Numbered from the stretch's first letter, positions 26,178-36,951 are shown. The stretch is 64,000 bases of DNA from Flavobacterium gillisiae (GCF_900107635.1 NZ_FNRD01000008.1:124001-188000), one strand, 5' to 3'. Numbers and translations are program-made. Notes: generated from the sequence alone by a model not told the origin.

Positions 26178-28040
26178 ATGAATTACTTATCAGTTGAAAA
26201 TATCTCGAAATCCTACGGTGAGAGAACGCTTTTTGAAAATATCTCTTTTGGAATTAGCAAAGACCAAAAAATTGCCTTTATAGCCAAGAATGGCTCGGGA
26301 AAAACTACTATAATGAGTATCATTAATGGTTTGGACGAATCAGATACTGGACAGGTAGTTTTGAGAAAAGGAATCAAAATGGCTTTCTTGTCGCAAAACA
26401 ATAATCTACAGGACGAACTTACCATTGAGGAAAGTATTTTTGCCTCGGATAATGAAACGTTGAAAGTAATTGAAGCCTACGAAAAAGCATTGGAAAACCC
26501 AGAAGACGAAGAAGCCTACCAAAAAGCTTTTGACGGAATGGACCAACACAATGCATGGGATTTTGAAACCCAATACAAGCAAATTTTGTTCAAACTGAAG
26601 TTGGAAGACTTCAAACTGAAAGTAAAAAACCTTTCAGGTGGACAACAAAAACGTTTGTCTCTAGCTATAATTCTGATCAACCGTCCTGACCTATTGATTC
26701 TGGATGAACCTACGAATCACTTGGATTTAGAGATGATCGAATGGTTAGAAGCTTATTTTGCCAAAGAAAACATTACCTTATTCATGGTGACGCACGACCG
26801 TTTCTTTTTAGAGCGTGTTTGTAACGAAATCATCGAACTAGACAATGGAAAATTATATTCCTACAAAGGAAACTACTCTTACTACTTAGAGAAAAAAGAA
26901 GAACGCATTGCCTCTGAAAATTCAAGTGTGGACAAGGCTCAAAACCTTTTCGTGAAAGAATTAGAATGGATGCGACGTCAGCCAAAAGCGAGAACGACTA
27001 AATCGAAATCGCGTCAGGATGATTTCTACGACATTAAAGAAAAAGCACAAAGTCGCCGTAAGGAGAACAAGGTGGAACTGGAAATCAACATGGAACGTAT
27101 GGGAAGTAAGATTATCGAGCTTCACAAAATCTCCAAGAAATTCAAGGATCATGTGATCATGGATAATTTCAGTTACGACTTTCAACCGGGAGAACGTATT
27201 GGAATCATTGGAAAAAATGGGACAGGAAAATCAACCTTTTTGAACTTATTGACTGGATCACTTCCGCTTGATGGTGGAAAAGTGGTGATTGGTGAAACAA
27301 TAAAAGTTGGCTATTATACTCAAAGCGGAATCAACCCAAAACCGGGACAACGTGTAATTGATGTGATCAAGGAATACGGAGAATTTATTCCGTTGATGAA
27401 AGGAAGAATGATTTCGGCATCGCAATTGCTAGAGCGTTTTCTTTTTGATGCCAAAAAACAATATGATTTTGTAGATCGATTGAGCGGTGGGGAATTGAAA
27501 CGTTTGTACTTATGTACGGTTTTGATTCAAAACCCTAACTTCTTGATTCTGGATGAGCCAACAAACGATTTGGATATTGTAACCTTAAATGTACTCGAAA
27601 GCTTCTTGCTTGATTATCCTGGTTGTTTACTAGTGGTTTCTCACGATAGATATTTCATGGATAAAATTGTAGATCACTTATTTATCTTTAGAGGCGATGG
27701 TGTGGTCGAAGATTTCCCCGGAAACTATTCTGATTTCAGAGCCTACGAAGACAGTACAGATGTGGCTCAAAAAGAGGAAAACAAAGCGGAGAAGAAAGAC
27801 TGGAAGCAAAACAACCCAACAGGAAATTTGACTTTCAACGAGCAAAAAGAATATCAGAAAATAGAAAAAGAAATCAAGGATTTAGAAGTTCAAAAAATTG
27901 CAATCGAGCAATTATTCACGGACGGGAAAGTACCGGATGCCGATATTTCAAAAAAAGCAAAAGAACTCGAAAACATCAATAATAAAATTGAAGATCGAGA
28001 AGAACGCTGGTTTGAACTGAGCGCGAAGATTGAGGGATAA
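26178..28040 (+). CDS. ABC-F ATPase, Uup-like
   Basis: 620 aa with two ABC domains and no membrane segment. First domain: AKNGSGKTTIM, LSGGQQKRLSLA and LLILDEPTNHLDL. Second domain: GKNGTGKSTFL, LSGGELKRLYL and FLILDEPTNDLDI. The linker between them is basic (MRRQPKARTTKSKSRQ). A C-terminal coiled coil of about 70 residues (YQKIEKEIKDLEVQKIAIEQ) is the Uup-type tail. ABC-F proteins act on the ribosome, and Uup also affects DNA processes. It is a stand-alone gene with its own promoter and terminator. Resistance function is not indicated. Confidence 0.93.
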   Translation: MNYLSVENISKSYGERTLFENISFGISKDQKIAFIAKNGSGKTTIMSIINGLDESDTGQVVLRKGIKMAFLSQNNNLQDELTIEESIFASDNETLKVIEAYEKALENPEDEEAYQKAFDGMDQHNAWDFETQYKQILFKLKLEDFKLKVKNLSGGQQKRLSLAIILINRPDLLILDEPTNHLDLEMIEWLEAYFAKENITLFMVTHDRFFLERVCNEIIELDNGKLYSYKGNYSYYLEKKEERIASENSSVDKAQNLFVKELEWMRRQPKARTTKSKSRQDDFYDIKEKAQSRRKENKVELEINMERMGSKIIELHKISKKFKDHVIMDNFSYDFQPGERIGIIGKNGTGKSTFLNLLTGSLPLDGGKVVIGETIKVGYYTQSGINPKPGQRVIDVIKEYGEFIPLMKGRMISASQLLERFLFDAKKQYDFVDRLSGGELKRLYLCTVLIQNPNFLILDEPTNDLDIVTLNVLESFLLDYPGCLLVVSHDRYFMDKIVDHLFIFRGDGVVEDFPGNYSDFRAYEDSTDVAQKEENKAEKKDWKQNNPTGNLTFNEQKEYQKIEKEIKDLEVQKIAIEQLFTDGKVPDADISKKAKELENINNKIEDREERWFELSAKIEG

Positions 28041-28043
28041 AAT

Positions 28044-28073
28044 CCCCCTAGCCCCCGAAGCGGAAATAAAAAG
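28044..28073 (-). repeat. Possible truncated R1 3' end
   Basis: Minus strand reads ATTTCCGCTTC followed by GGGGGCTAGGG, like the last third of R1 copy A with the pairing segment altered. Could instead be an unrelated CCCCCTAGCCCCC-type sequence, so weak. Confidence 0.3.
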
Positions 28074-28090
28074 ACATTCTTTATAAAATT

Positions 28091-28137
28091 AAACCCTCAA
28101 CATTTTGCAGTAATGCTAGAAATGTTGGGGGTTTGTT
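28091..28137 (+). terminator. Terminator after the ABC-F gene
   Basis: 15-bp stem AAACCCTCAACATTT / AAATGTTGGGGGTTT with one G-U-type pair, followed by T-rich sequence. Confidence 0.85.
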
Positions 28138-28245
28138 TATTTAATAGAAAACACAAATTTCCAGACAACTTAAGAGCTTATTTTATCCCTTTTGGAAAAC
28201 CAAATAAAACAAAGTACATTGTAACCCAATTAAGCAAAAACGATT

Positions 28246-28632
28246 ATGGTACTACTTGCAAAATGGATCGTAATCCTGTTTGGATGTTTTTTAATTAGCG
28301 CTGGTTTCCTTATGCTTTTTTATCCATCAAAAGCAAGAGCAATTATAGGTAAAGCAGGCAGTACAAACTTCATCAATTATGCCGAAATTACAATTCGGAT
28401 GATTCCGGCTGCAGCATTAGTGATATATGCCGATTTTTCAAAATATCCGGAAGTGTTTTCAGTACTAGGTTGGTTTATAATAGCTACCTCACTTGTCCTT
28501 TACGTTATCCCAAGAAAAATACATCATGCCTATGCAGTGTATTGTGCTGCGCTTTTAAAGCCAAACCTGATTCGGCTGACTTCGCCCTTTTCAATACTCT
28601 TTGGTTCGTTTATTATTTTCTGCGTTGTTTAA
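28246..28632 (+). CDS. Small four-helix membrane protein
   Basis: 128 aa. Hydrophobic segments at about 4-24, 48-62, 68-87 and 110-128. It starts VLLAKWIVILFGCFLISAGFLML, and a conserved-looking loop ARAIIGKAGSTNFINYAEI follows. No known motif. It stands between the ABC-F terminator and a methyltransferase gene, 129 nt before the latter. Clean hydropathy and codon use support it as real; the function is unknown. Confidence 0.7.
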   Translation: MVLLAKWIVILFGCFLISAGFLMLFYPSKARAIIGKAGSTNFINYAEITIRMIPAAALVIYADFSKYPEVFSVLGWFIIATSLVLYVIPRKIHHAYAVYCAALLKPNLIRLTSPFSILFGSFIIFCVV

Positions 28633-28761
28633 ATTTAGGTATCCAAAATCGGTAATGTTCGATACAGTGAAGCAATTTTTTTAAGCAGCGAAATTCTTCT
28701 ATATTTACACTCTCATACTCGCTTAAAAAATCTTTTTTTTAGGCTGACAGCCAATTAAAGC

Positions 28762-29541
28762 ATGCTATTCCAAATCAAATCCTACCTTAAATTCCTTTGG
28801 CACTCTAAGAATGAGCACGCCGTACACTCCCCTTTTGTATTCACTTTGATTACAAAATGTTTTTACGACCGCAAGCCAAAACCGGAATACCAGGTCTTAA
28901 AGGAATATCAAAAGTCACTTTTAGAAAATAAAAATACAATTGAGGTCACTGATTTTGGCGCTGGTTCTAAAGTCTTCAAATCCAACAAAAGAGAAATCGC
29001 GAAGATTGCCAAAACGGCCGGAATCACACAGAAACGAGGGGGATTATTGTTTCGAGTTACATCTTATTTTCAGCCTGATGCAATTTTAGAAATAGGAACA
29101 TCACTAGGATTGGCAACAGTTTCCTTATCCGTTGGAAACCCAAAAGCACAAATAACGACACTTGAAGGCTGTCCAGAAACATCAAAAATTGCCCAAGAGC
29201 AATTAGAGAAATTTGGCTTACCCAATGTTGAGTTTGTAGTGACTGAGTTCAGTAGTTATTTAGAAAAAGTGAATACTTCAACGGAGCACTTTTCCTTAAT
29301 CTATTTCGACGGCAACCATCAGAAGCAGGCCACATTAGACTACTTTGATCTATTATTACCTACAATAACTAATGATACCGTTTGGATTTTTGATGATATA
29401 CATTGGTCTCCAGGAATGGAGGAAGCTTGGGAAACGATAAAAAAGCATCCAAAAGTTACGGTAACCATTGATACCTTTCAGTGGGGATTCGTTTTCTTTA
29501 GATATGAACAACCAAAGGAGCATTTTACCATAAGAGTTTAA
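28762..29541 (+). CDS. Class I SAM-dependent O-methyltransferase-like protein
   Basis: 259 aa. The SAM-binding motif I is AILEIGTSLGLATVSLSVG, followed by ITTLEGCPETSKIAQ for the ribose contact and IYFDGNHQKQATLDYFDLLL for motif post-II. The later WIFDDIHWSPGMEEAW has the paired acids often used for a metal in catechol-type O-methyltransferases. The N-terminal part (HSKNEHAVHSPFVF) is conserved in Bacteroidetes members. The substrate is unknown. Confidence 0.85.
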   Translation: MLFQIKSYLKFLWHSKNEHAVHSPFVFTLITKCFYDRKPKPEYQVLKEYQKSLLENKNTIEVTDFGAGSKVFKSNKREIAKIAKTAGITQKRGGLLFRVTSYFQPDAILEIGTSLGLATVSLSVGNPKAQITTLEGCPETSKIAQEQLEKFGLPNVEFVVTEFSSYLEKVNTSTEHFSLIYFDGNHQKQATLDYFDLLLPTITNDTVWIFDDIHWSPGMEEAWETIKKHPKVTVTIDTFQWGFVFFRYEQPKEHFTIRV

Positions 29542-29550
29542 TCCATAAAA

Positions 29551-29577
29551 AAAAGACAGCCATCCCTGACCGTCTTT
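29551..29577. terminator. Hairpin between convergent genes
   Basis: AAAGAC / GTCTTT with partial pairing inside, flanked by A- and T-runs, between the methyltransferase and the lipoprotein gene. Confidence 0.55.
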
Positions 29578-29602
29578 CTTTTCAATATGAATTAGTAAAG
29601 CC

Positions 29603-30262
29603 TTATTGTTTAGCTTCTTTCATTTCTTCAGATTTAGCACCTATTCTGTTAACTTTTAACATTGGACCAAATTTGAATTTTAAACCTGCAATTTCTCTGT
29701 TATCAGAAGAAGAAAGACCTTCTTTTTCAACAGTATTTTTTCTGCTATCTAGTGCTTCATACATCAATTTAACTTCATCCCAGTCTTCACGAGAATAGTT
29801 GTCTTTATTATCTTCAGCAGTATGAATAAATTGTCTGTATACACTAAGGATGTTATCCTTATTTACCCAACCAAAATTCATATCATCACCAATTTTTCCT
29901 TCACCAAACAATGCATTTCTCATTTGTTGTTTAGAATTTGGAGCTGAAGCTTCCATCTCTGCTTGCATTCTAGCTTGCAATGCAGCATATTTTGCTCTAC
30001 TTGCTTCGATTTTTGCTTTTGCTTCTTCGCTTTCTTTTAAATCCGAAAGTGCTGTTTCAGCTTGGCTGCTTCTTACTTCATAAGTAGCTTCAATTGCAGA
30101 CCAATTTGCTTTAGCATCTTCTGGAGCTACATTTTCTAATGAGTCAACATAAACAACATAAGATTCAACTGTTTTGTTTGCTGCTTCTGTTTTTTCGTCT
30201 TTACAAGATGTAAATCCTAAGGCTATAACTGCCATTCCTAATACTAAATTTGTACTTTTCAT
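29603..30262 (-). CDS. Helical lipoprotein of unknown function
   Basis: 219 aa. Signal peptide with lipobox ALGFTSC (Cys at 20). The mature protein is almost wholly charged helix (ETALSDLKESEEAKAKIEAS, RAKYAALQARMQAEMEAS), with a Tyr-Val-Asp-Ser start (VESYVVYVDSLENVAPED). It lies alone on the minus strand. It resembles other small helical periplasmic lipoproteins of Flavobacteria, but I do not recognise a named family. An inner leaflet or outer-membrane anchor cannot be told apart. Confidence 0.75.
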   Translation of the reverse strand: MKSTNLVLGMAVIALGFTSCKDEKTEAANKTVESYVVYVDSLENVAPEDAKANWSAIEATYEVRSSQAETALSDLKESEEAKAKIEASRAKYAALQARMQAEMEASAPNSKQQMRNALFGEGKIGDDMNFGWVNKDNILSVYRQFIHTAEDNKDNYSREDWDEVKLMYEALDSRKNTVEKEGLSSSDNREIAGLKFKFGPMLKVNRIGAKSEEMKEAKQ

Positions 30263-30685
30263 AATGTTTGATTTTATATTTATTAAATATTACAAAACGA
30301 ATGTACAGCAGATTGTATTGCATTCAATATAAACATGTTAATTATATAAACAATTCCCAAAATTGTGAAATAAATTGGAATTGATACCAGATCAAGAGCA
30401 ACGAAGCAGCATAACATTCACCTATTTCCTAACTATTCGTCCATAAAACGGCTACTATTACCAAGAGTCGTCAAAGCACTAGTCATAATAGTTTAGTGTC
30501 TCACAACAGCGGGCCAACTAATGCCTTAATTCACTCTAAATATAGAAAGGCACTACTTAAAAGATAAAAAACGCTATCCTCTATTTTTTTGTAACAAAAA
30601 TGTATTTTAAGCAACTTACTTATAATTCAAAAGTGTTTTGTACTTTTAAAATTCAAAAACCATAATTCATCAATTGCAAATAACA
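30263..30685. other. Non-coding gap of about 420 bp
   Basis: Between the divergent lipoprotein and LolD-like genes. No open frame with support, no R1 or R2 repeat, and no clear hairpin was seen. It must hold both promoters, but only degenerate -7 boxes were found. Confidence 0.5.
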
Positions 30686-31372
30686 ATGTCAAATCCATTA
30701 ATAAAAATAACCAATATCAAAAGAGATTTTGTCCTTGGTAACGAGATTATTTATGTACTGAAAGGTATTGATTTAGAAATTAATAAAGGCGAATATGTAG
30801 CGCTGATGGGACCTTCTGGTTCTGGAAAGTCTACCTTGATGAATCTTTTAGGTTGTTTGGACACGCCTACATCTGGAACATATATTCTTAATGGACAAGA
30901 TGTAAGCAAGCAAAAAGATGATGAGTTAGCCGAAATCAGAAATAAAGAGATTGGTTTTGTTTTTCAAACTTTCAACCTGCTACCCCGCACAACGGCATTG
31001 GCCAATGTGGCTTTGCCTATGATTTATGCTGGATATTCTAAATCAGAACGAACCGCTCGCGCTTCCGAAGTATTAGAGCAAGTCAATCTTGGCGACAGAA
31101 TGGATCACCAACCCAATCAATTATCGGGTGGGCAGCGCCAGCGTGTGGCCATTGCCAGAGCCTTAGTCAATAAACCGTCTATCATTCTTGCTGATGAACC
31201 TACAGGGAACTTAGACAGTAAAACCTCCGAAGAGATTATGAAACTTTTTAATGACATTCATGCCGAGGGTAATACCGTTATCTTAGTAACTCACGAAGAG
31301 GAAGTTGCCGCTTACGCCCATAGAATAATCCGTTTGCGCGATGGTATGATTGAAAGTGACACTACAAAATAG
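30686..31372 (+). CDS. LolD/MacB-type ABC transporter ATPase
   Basis: 228 aa from ATG at 30686; a start four codons earlier is possible. Walker [17 protein letters not shown] loop [17 protein letters not shown], signature [16 protein letters not shown], Walker [12 protein letters not shown], and the H loop [11 protein letters not shown]. This subfamily pairs with FtsX-fold membrane proteins and powers lipoprotein release (LolCDE) or MacB-like export. No FtsX-fold gene is adjacent, so its partner lies elsewhere. An R1 repeat begins 7 nt after its stop. Confidence 0.92.
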   Translation: MSNPLIKITNIKRDFVLGNEIIYVLKGIDLEINKGEYVALMGPSGSGKSTLMNLLGCLDTPTSGTYILNGQDVSKQKDDELAEIRNKEIGFVFQTFNLLPRTTALANVALPMIYAGYSKSERTARASEVLEQVNLGDRMDHQPNQLSGGQRQRVAIARALVNKPSIILADEPTGNLDSKTSEEIMKLFNDIHAEGNTVILVTHEEEVAAYAHRIIRLRDGMIESDTTK

Positions 31373-31379
31373 TTTTATT

Positions 31380-31466
31380 AGGAGCTTTTTCCGGCTATCC
31401 GCTACAATCTTTTTTATCCTGAACTGAGTTCAAGATAAAAAAGGATTTTCACTTCTATCCGGGCTA
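31380..31466 (+). repeat. R1 intergenic repeat, copy B (short type)
   Basis: 87 nt. Outer stem AGC / GCT and CCGG (31391-31394) with CCGG (31459-31462), again with a 5-nt bulge. Direct boxes at 31396-31408 and 31446-31458. The inner hairpin has 16-nt arms at 31409-31424 and 31428-31443 (15 of 16 paired), quite unlike copy A in sequence. Confidence 0.75.
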
Positions 31467-31516
31467 GGGGAATCGTTTCCAAAATAGAATCCAATAACCC
31501 ATTACACTAATCGAAA

Positions 31517-32374
31517 ATGAAGATAGCCTTACTAACCTGCGAAAAACTACCTGAATTAACACCACAAGACCAACTTTTAATTCCAGAACTCGCCAAGCAC
31601 AACATTACTGCAACTGCTGAAATTTGGGATGATGCAAGTATAAACTGGACTGATTTTGATTATTTGGTTTTTCGAAATACCTGGGATTATTTCGAAAAAG
31701 AAACCGAATTCAACCTTTGGCTTGACCAAATAGAGAAATCAGGAATTAAAACACTTAATCCTATTGCCATCATAAAACAGAATAAACACAAATTTTATTT
31801 GCGTGAAATGGAGCAGCAAGGAATAAAAATTCTCCCTACCGTATTTATAAATAAAACCACTGACTTAAATCTACCAGCACTTATACCGTCCCATTGGAAA
31901 AAAGCGGTTATAAAACCCGCCTTTTCTGCCGGATCATATCTAACAGAAGTCTTTGAAACAGCCGAAGCTGAAAAAATAAATACCCAATATAAAAGCATCG
32001 CTTCCGAAAAGGAATTGCTAATACAGCAGTTTATGCCTGAAATTCAAACTGTAGGCGAAACTTCCTTTATATTCTTTAATAAAAAATTCTCCCACGCAGT
32101 CAATAAAAAACCCGTCCCAGGGGATTTTAGGATTCAAGTACAGTTTGGAGGAACATACAGACTAACACATCCTGATGTCGAACTGATAGCCAAAACACAA
32201 AAAATTGTAGATACCTATCCCGGAAAATTATTATACGCCAGAGTAGACGGAATTGTAATTGACAATGAGTTGCATCTCATGGAAGTGGAATGCATTGAAC
32301 CTGATTTGTATTTTAACCTCAGTGCAGGTTCCTTAGAACGATTTGTTAGCGCCATAGTAGAATTAATAAAGTAA
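31517..32374 (+). CDS. ATP-grasp protein
   Basis: 285 aa. The N-terminal part has KIALLTCEKLPELTPQDQLL and FDYLVFRNTWDYF. The ATP-grasp region has the lysine site WKKAVIKPAFSAGSY, LIQQFMPEIQTVGETSFIFF, and the metal-binding LYARVDGIVIDNELHLMEVE. This resembles the glutathione-synthetase/RimK-like ATP-grasp group found in many bacteria. It would form a carbon-nitrogen bond using ATP, with substrates unknown. It is followed by the PduO-type gene 55 nt on. Confidence 0.85.
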   Translation: MKIALLTCEKLPELTPQDQLLIPELAKHNITATAEIWDDASINWTDFDYLVFRNTWDYFEKETEFNLWLDQIEKSGIKTLNPIAIIKQNKHKFYLREMEQQGIKILPTVFINKTTDLNLPALIPSHWKKAVIKPAFSAGSYLTEVFETAEAEKINTQYKSIASEKELLIQQFMPEIQTVGETSFIFFNKKFSHAVNKKPVPGDFRIQVQFGGTYRLTHPDVELIAKTQKIVDTYPGKLLYARVDGIVIDNELHLMEVECIEPDLYFNLSAGSLERFVSAIVELIK

Positions 32375-32429
32375 ATTTGGTGTTCCTAGAAAAAACAAGC
32401 AAATCCACGAATAAACAAATAAACAGCAT

Positions 32430-32999
32430 ATGAAAGTATATACTAAAACAGGTGATAAAGGAACCACTGCCCTATTTGGCGGAACAAGAGTACCTAAAGA
32501 CCACATACGCATTGAAAGTTACGGAACGGTAGACGAATTAAATTCACATATCGGGTTAATACGGGATCAAGATATGGATGCACACTACAAAAAGATTCTA
32601 ATCGAAATTCAAGATCGCTTATTTACTGTAGGTGCAATTCTAGCTACTCCTCCGGAAAAAGAAGTGATGAAAAATGGCGAGTTACGTCTTAAAAATCTTG
32701 GAATTACTGAAACTGATATCGAGTTATTAGAAAATGAAATAGATACTATGGAAGAAGCACTTCCACAAATGACTCATTTTGTCTTACCTGGTGGACATAC
32801 TACTGTGTCATATTGTCATATTGCAAGATGCGTCTGCCGCCGCGCAGAGCGCCTTGCCGTGCATTTAAGCCATAATGAGCCAGTCGCTGAAATTGCAATT
32901 AAGTACCTAAACCGACTTTCTGACTACCTTTTTGTATTGGCACGAAAGTTGTCTCATGACTTGAAAGCTGAGGAAGTTAAATGGATTCCCAGAAAATAG
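32430..32999 (+). CDS. PduO-type corrinoid adenosyltransferase
   Basis: 189 aa, normal length. ATP-binding start YTKTGDKGTTALFGGTRVPK, then IESYGTVDELNSHIGLIRD. The C-terminal half has FVLPGGHTTVSYCHIARCVCRRAER, with the arginines that contact ATP and cobalamin. The enzyme adds the adenosyl group of ATP to cob(I)alamin. It supports adenosylcobalamin-dependent enzymes such as methylmalonyl-CoA mutase; those are not in the window. Confidence 0.94.
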   Translation: MKVYTKTGDKGTTALFGGTRVPKDHIRIESYGTVDELNSHIGLIRDQDMDAHYKKILIEIQDRLFTVGAILATPPEKEVMKNGELRLKNLGITETDIELLENEIDTMEEALPQMTHFVLPGGHTTVSYCHIARCVCRRAERLAVHLSHNEPVAEIAIKYLNRLSDYLFVLARKLSHDLKAEEVKWIPRK

Positions 33000-33145
33000 T
33001 AATCCGTAAAAAAGTATTCAGAACGCAGTTAAAAAAAATCTGAGAATACGATACGTTTACAGCATAAGCTGAACACTAAAAACGGACTACTGAACACTAA
33101 AACAAAAACGTTCTTAACTTTTTATAAAAATAAATAGAATTTTAC

Positions 33146-33175
33146 TTGTCTTTTTCGGTAAAATTTTTATTTTTG
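33146..33175 (+). promoter_or_regulatory. Consensus Bacteroidetes promoter for the DUF2795 gene
   Basis: TTG at 33146-33148, a 19-nt spacer, and TATTTTTG at 33168-33175. It fits TTTG-N19-TANNTTTG closely and leaves a leader of about 19 nt. Confidence 0.75.
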
Positions 33176-33197
33176 CACAAAACTAAACCGACAAAAA

Positions 33198-33419
33198 ATG
33201 TATTGGACATTAGAATTAGCATCTTATTTAAGTGATGCACCGTGGCCTGCTAACAAAGACGAACTTATTGATTACGCTATACGTGCAGGAGCTCCGTTAG
33301 AAGTGGTAGAAAACCTACAGTCTATTGAAGACGAAGGTGAGATATATGAGTCGATGGAAGAAATTTGGCCGGATTACCCTACAGACGAAGATTATCTTTG
33401 GAATGAGGATGAATATTAA
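33198..33419 (+). CDS. DUF2795 small acidic protein
   Basis: 73 aa. It starts MYWTLELASYLSDAPWPANK and continues IDYAIRAGAPLEVVENLQSI, a clear DUF2795 domain. The tail is very acidic (DEGEIYESMEEIWPDYPTDE). The domain is short and helical, with no known activity. It has a clean promoter and its own terminator, just before secA. Confidence 0.9.
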   Translation: MYWTLELASYLSDAPWPANKDELIDYAIRAGAPLEVVENLQSIEDEGEIYESMEEIWPDYPTDEDYLWNEDEY

Positions 33420-33432
33420 AAAATAATCAAAG

Positions 33433-33460
33433 AAAAAGTCTCAAAAGAGGCTTTTTTTTT
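33433..33460 (+). terminator. Terminator after the DUF2795 gene
   Basis: AAAAAGTCTC / GAGGCTTTTT stem with an AAAA loop, including one G-U pair, then a T-run. Confidence 0.85.
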
Positions 33461-33503
33461 GGTTAAATTTACACTTTAAATAAATTAGAAATACAAACAT
33501 ATT

Positions 33504-36500
33504 ATGAGTTTCATAAATAGCATTATTAAAGCCTTTGTTGGAGATAAGTCCGAGAAAGATGTTAAAGCTTTGCAACCTTATCTTGACAAAATCAAGTCTT
33601 TTGAAATTAGTCTTATCGCCCTTTCACATGACGAGTTAAGAGAGCGTACTTACTTTTTTAAGGAAAAAATAAAAGTAAACCGTGCCGGAATCGATGCTAA
33701 AATCGCAGCACTTAAAGCTGATGTTGAAGCGGTTGAAGATATTGATAAAAGAGAAGACATCTATCTTGAAATCGATGCTTTAGAAAAAGAAGCTTACGAA
33801 TTATCTGAAAAAACCTTAATGGAAATTCTTCCTGAAGCCTTTGCAGTAGTAAAGGAAACAGCAAGACGTTTCAAGGACAACTCAGAAATTACTGTAACAG
33901 CAACTGCTATGGACAGAGAGTTTTCTGGAAATAAAGCTTACGTTAGTCTTGAAGGTGACAAAGCAATCTGGCAGAACAAATGGAATGCTGCCGGAAAAGA
34001 AATTACTTGGGACATGATTCATTATGATGTTCAATTAATTGGAGGAATGGTTCTTCACGAAGGAAAAGTAGCAGAGATGCAAACGGGTGAAGGAAAAACA
34101 TTAGTAGCAACCTTGCCAATATACTTGAATGCATTAACTGGTAACGGAGTGCATTTAGTAACGGTGAATGATTACTTGGCTAAACGTGATAGCACGTGGA
34201 AAGCGCCTTTATTTGAATTTCACGGTATGACTGTGGATTGTATTGACAACCACCAGCCAAGTTCTGAAGGAAGAAAAAAAGCGTATAATTCTGATATCAC
34301 CTACGGTACAAATAACGAATTTGGTTTTGATTATCTTAGAGATAACATGACACATTCGCCTGATGATTTAGTACAAAGAAAACACAATTATGCGATTGTC
34401 GATGAGGTCGATTCTGTATTGATTGATGACGCTAGAACTCCGCTTATTATATCTGGTCCAGTACCACAAGGAGATCGTCACGAATTCAATGAATTGAAAC
34501 CAAAAATTGAAAACTTAGTAAGTTTACAACGTCAATTAGCGAATGGTTTTTTATCGGAAGCTAAAAAATTACTTAAAGAAGGAAACACTAAAGAAGGTGG
34601 TTTCTTGCTTTTAAGAGCTTACAGAAGTTTACCTAAAAACAAAGCGTTAATTAAGTTTTTAAGTGAAGAAGGAATAAGACAATTGCTTCAAAAAACGGAG
34701 AACTCTTACATGCAAGACAACAATCGCGAAATGCATAAGATTGATGAAGCCTTGTATTTTGTAATTGAAGAAAAAAACAACCAGGTTGAATTAACTGATA
34801 ACGGAATTAAATTCCTTTCAGGAGATACTGATTCTGACTTTTTCGTTCTTCCAGATATCGGAACTGAAATTGCCGCTATCGAAAAGAAAAAATTAGACAA
34901 AGATGCTGAAGCAGAGGAAAAAGAAAGATTATTTCAAGATTTCGGAATAAAAAGTGAACGTATTCACACTTTGACTCAACTTTTGAAAGCATACAGCCTT
35001 TTTGAAAAAGATGTAGAGTATGTAATCATGGACAATAAAATCATGATTGTTGATGAGCAAACAGGTCGTATCATGGATGGTCGTCGTTATTCTGACGGAT
35101 TACACCAGGCGATTGAAGCGAAGGAAAATGTAAAAATCGAAGCTGCAACTCAAACTTTTGCTACGGTTACTTTACAGAATTACTTTAGAATGTACAACAA
35201 ACTTGCCGGTATGACTGGTACTGCTGTTACTGAAGCAGGTGAGTTATGGACAATATATAAATTGGATGTAGTAGAAATTCCTACTAACAGACCAATGGCA
35301 AGACAAGACAAAGAGGATTTTATTTATAAAACGACTCGTGAAAAATTCAATGCGGTTATTGAAGATGTAACACAATTATCAAATGCAGGAAGACCAGTTC
35401 TTATTGGTACTACTTCTGTTGAGATTTCTGAATTATTAAGCCGTATGCTTAAAATGCGAGGGGTTACGCACAATGTCTTGAATGCAAAAATGCACAAACA
35501 AGAAGCGCAAATCGTAGAAGAAGCAGGAAAAGCCGGAGTGGTTACTATTGCAACTAATATGGCTGGTCGTGGAACCGATATTAAATTATCTGCCGAAGTA
35601 AAAGCAGCTGGCGGACTTGCAATTGTAGGTACAGAACGTCACGATTCACGTCGTGTTGACAGACAGTTAAGAGGTCGTGCTGGTCGTCAAGGAGATCCAG
35701 GAAGTTCACAATTTTATGTGTCTCTTGAAGATAACTTGATGCGTTTGTTTGGTTCTGAAAAAGTAGCCAAAGTAATGGACAGAATGGGACTTGAAGAAGG
35801 TGAAGTAATTCAGCATTCTATGATGACCAAATCTATCGAGCGCGCACAGAAAAAAGTAGAAGAAAACAACTTTGGTGTTCGTAAACGTCTATTGGAATAC
35901 GATGATGTTATGAATGCACAACGTGAAGTAGTTTACAAACGTCGTCGTCATGCTTTATTTGGAGAACGTTTGAAACTCGATATCGCTAACATGTTATATG
36001 ATACTTGTGAGTTAATTATCCAAAACGCAAAAGCAACGAATAACTTCAAAAACTTTGAATTTGACGTGATTCGTTACTTCTCAATCACTTCTCCAGTTAG
36101 TGAAAGTGATTTCATGAAAATGACTGACATCGAATTGACAGGGAAAGTATATAAAGAAGCTTTAAAATACTATCAAGAGAAAACAGAGCGTAGCGCAAGA
36201 GAAGCGTTTCCTATTATTAAGAATGTATACGAAGATAAAAACAACCAGTTTGAACGTATCGTAGTACCATTTACTGATGGTGTGAAATCATTGAGCGTGG
36301 TTACTGATTTGAAAAAAGCATACGAGACGGAAGGAAAACAACTTATTGCTGATTTCGAGAAAAACATCACTTTATCTATCGTTGATGAAGCTTGGAAAAA
36401 GCATTTACGTAAAATGGATGAGTTGAAACAATCCGTTCAACTTGCCGTTCACGAACAAAAAGATCCTTTGCTTATCTATAAATTTGAAGCATTTAACCTT

Positions 36501-36848
36501 TTCAACGCTATGTTGAACGGTGTAAATAAAGAGGTAATCTCCTTCTTATTCAAAGGGGATTTACCACAACAAAGTGCTCCTGAAATTCAAGAAGCTAGAG
36601 AAGAAGTTCGTCCAAAAGAAAAACTACAATTAAGCAAAGATGAGATTCCAAATAGCGAAAGTGCCAATCGTGAAGCCGGTGAAACGCAACAACGACAAGT
36701 TACTGAAACTATAGTGAGAGATATGCCTAAAATTAATCGTAACGATAACGTTACTATCCAAAATGTGGCTAACGGTCAAACACAAGAAATGAAATACAAA
36801 AAAGCCGAAAGCTTAATCGCTAGTGGCCAATGGGTTGTTATAAAATAA
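33504..36848 (+). CDS. secA: Preprotein translocase ATPase SecA
   Basis: 1114 aa, longer than E. coli SecA (901) but usual for Bacteroidetes. Walker [15 protein letters not shown], the DEAD-like [19 protein letters not shown], and motif VI-like RDSRR...[15 protein letters not shown]. Extra sequence between about residues 330 and 470 includes a helical insert. The C-terminus ends [18 protein letters not shown], without the cysteine zinc motif that binds SecB. It drives Sec export through SecYEG. A strong terminator follows. Confidence 0.97.
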   Translation: MSFINSIIKAFVGDKSEKDVKALQPYLDKIKSFEISLIALSHDELRERTYFFKEKIKVNRAGIDAKIAALKADVEAVEDIDKREDIYLEIDALEKEAYELSEKTLMEILPEAFAVVKETARRFKDNSEITVTATAMDREFSGNKAYVSLEGDKAIWQNKWNAAGKEITWDMIHYDVQLIGGMVLHEGKVAEMQTGEGKTLVATLPIYLNALTGNGVHLVTVNDYLAKRDSTWKAPLFEFHGMTVDCIDNHQPSSEGRKKAYNSDITYGTNNEFGFDYLRDNMTHSPDDLVQRKHNYAIVDEVDSVLIDDARTPLIISGPVPQGDRHEFNELKPKIENLVSLQRQLANGFLSEAKKLLKEGNTKEGGFLLLRAYRSLPKNKALIKFLSEEGIRQLLQKTENSYMQDNNREMHKIDEALYFVIEEKNNQVELTDNGIKFLSGDTDSDFFVLPDIGTEIAAIEKKKLDKDAEAEEKERLFQDFGIKSERIHTLTQLLKAYSLFEKDVEYVIMDNKIMIVDEQTGRIMDGRRYSDGLHQAIEAKENVKIEAATQTFATVTLQNYFRMYNKLAGMTGTAVTEAGELWTIYKLDVVEIPTNRPMARQDKEDFIYKTTREKFNAVIEDVTQLSNAGRPVLIGTTSVEISELLSRMLKMRGVTHNVLNAKMHKQEAQIVEEAGKAGVVTIATNMAGRGTDIKLSAEVKAAGGLAIVGTERHDSRRVDRQLRGRAGRQGDPGSSQFYVSLEDNLMRLFGSEKVAKVMDRMGLEEGEVIQHSMMTKSIERAQKKVEENNFGVRKRLLEYDDVMNAQREVVYKRRRHALFGERLKLDIANMLYDTCELIIQNAKATNNFKNFEFDVIRYFSITSPVSESDFMKMTDIELTGKVYKEALKYYQEKTERSAREAFPIIKNVYEDKNNQFERIVVPFTDGVKSLSVVTDLKKAYETEGKQLIADFEKNITLSIVDEAWKKHLRKMDELKQSVQLAVHEQKDPLLIYKFEAFNLFNAMLNGVNKEVISFLFKGDLPQQSAPEIQEAREEVRPKEKLQLSKDEIPNSESANREAGETQQRQVTETIVRDMPKINRNDNVTIQNVANGQTQEMKYKKAESLIASGQWVVIK

Positions 36849-36902
36849 CAACTCCTTTTCTGTTACCGTTTTTAGGCCTTGAAAAAGAGCCGTAAATAAT
36901 AC

Positions 36903-36938
36903 AATCCCCAATTACGAAATGTAGTTGGGGATTTTTTT
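36903..36938 (+). terminator. secA terminator
   Basis: 13-bp stem AATCCCCAATTAC / GTAGTTGGGGATT (12 of 13 paired) with a 5-nt loop, followed by a T-run. Confidence 0.9.
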
Positions 36939-36951
36939 GTTGTTTTTTTTA

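Noticed and set aside
26178..28040. An antibiotic-resistance ABC-F protein
   Set aside because: The C-terminal coiled coil and linker fit the housekeeping Uup type.
28113..28298. A 61-codon frame overlapping the next gene
   Set aside because: It begins inside the terminator hairpin of the ABC-F gene and overlaps the membrane-protein gene in another frame.
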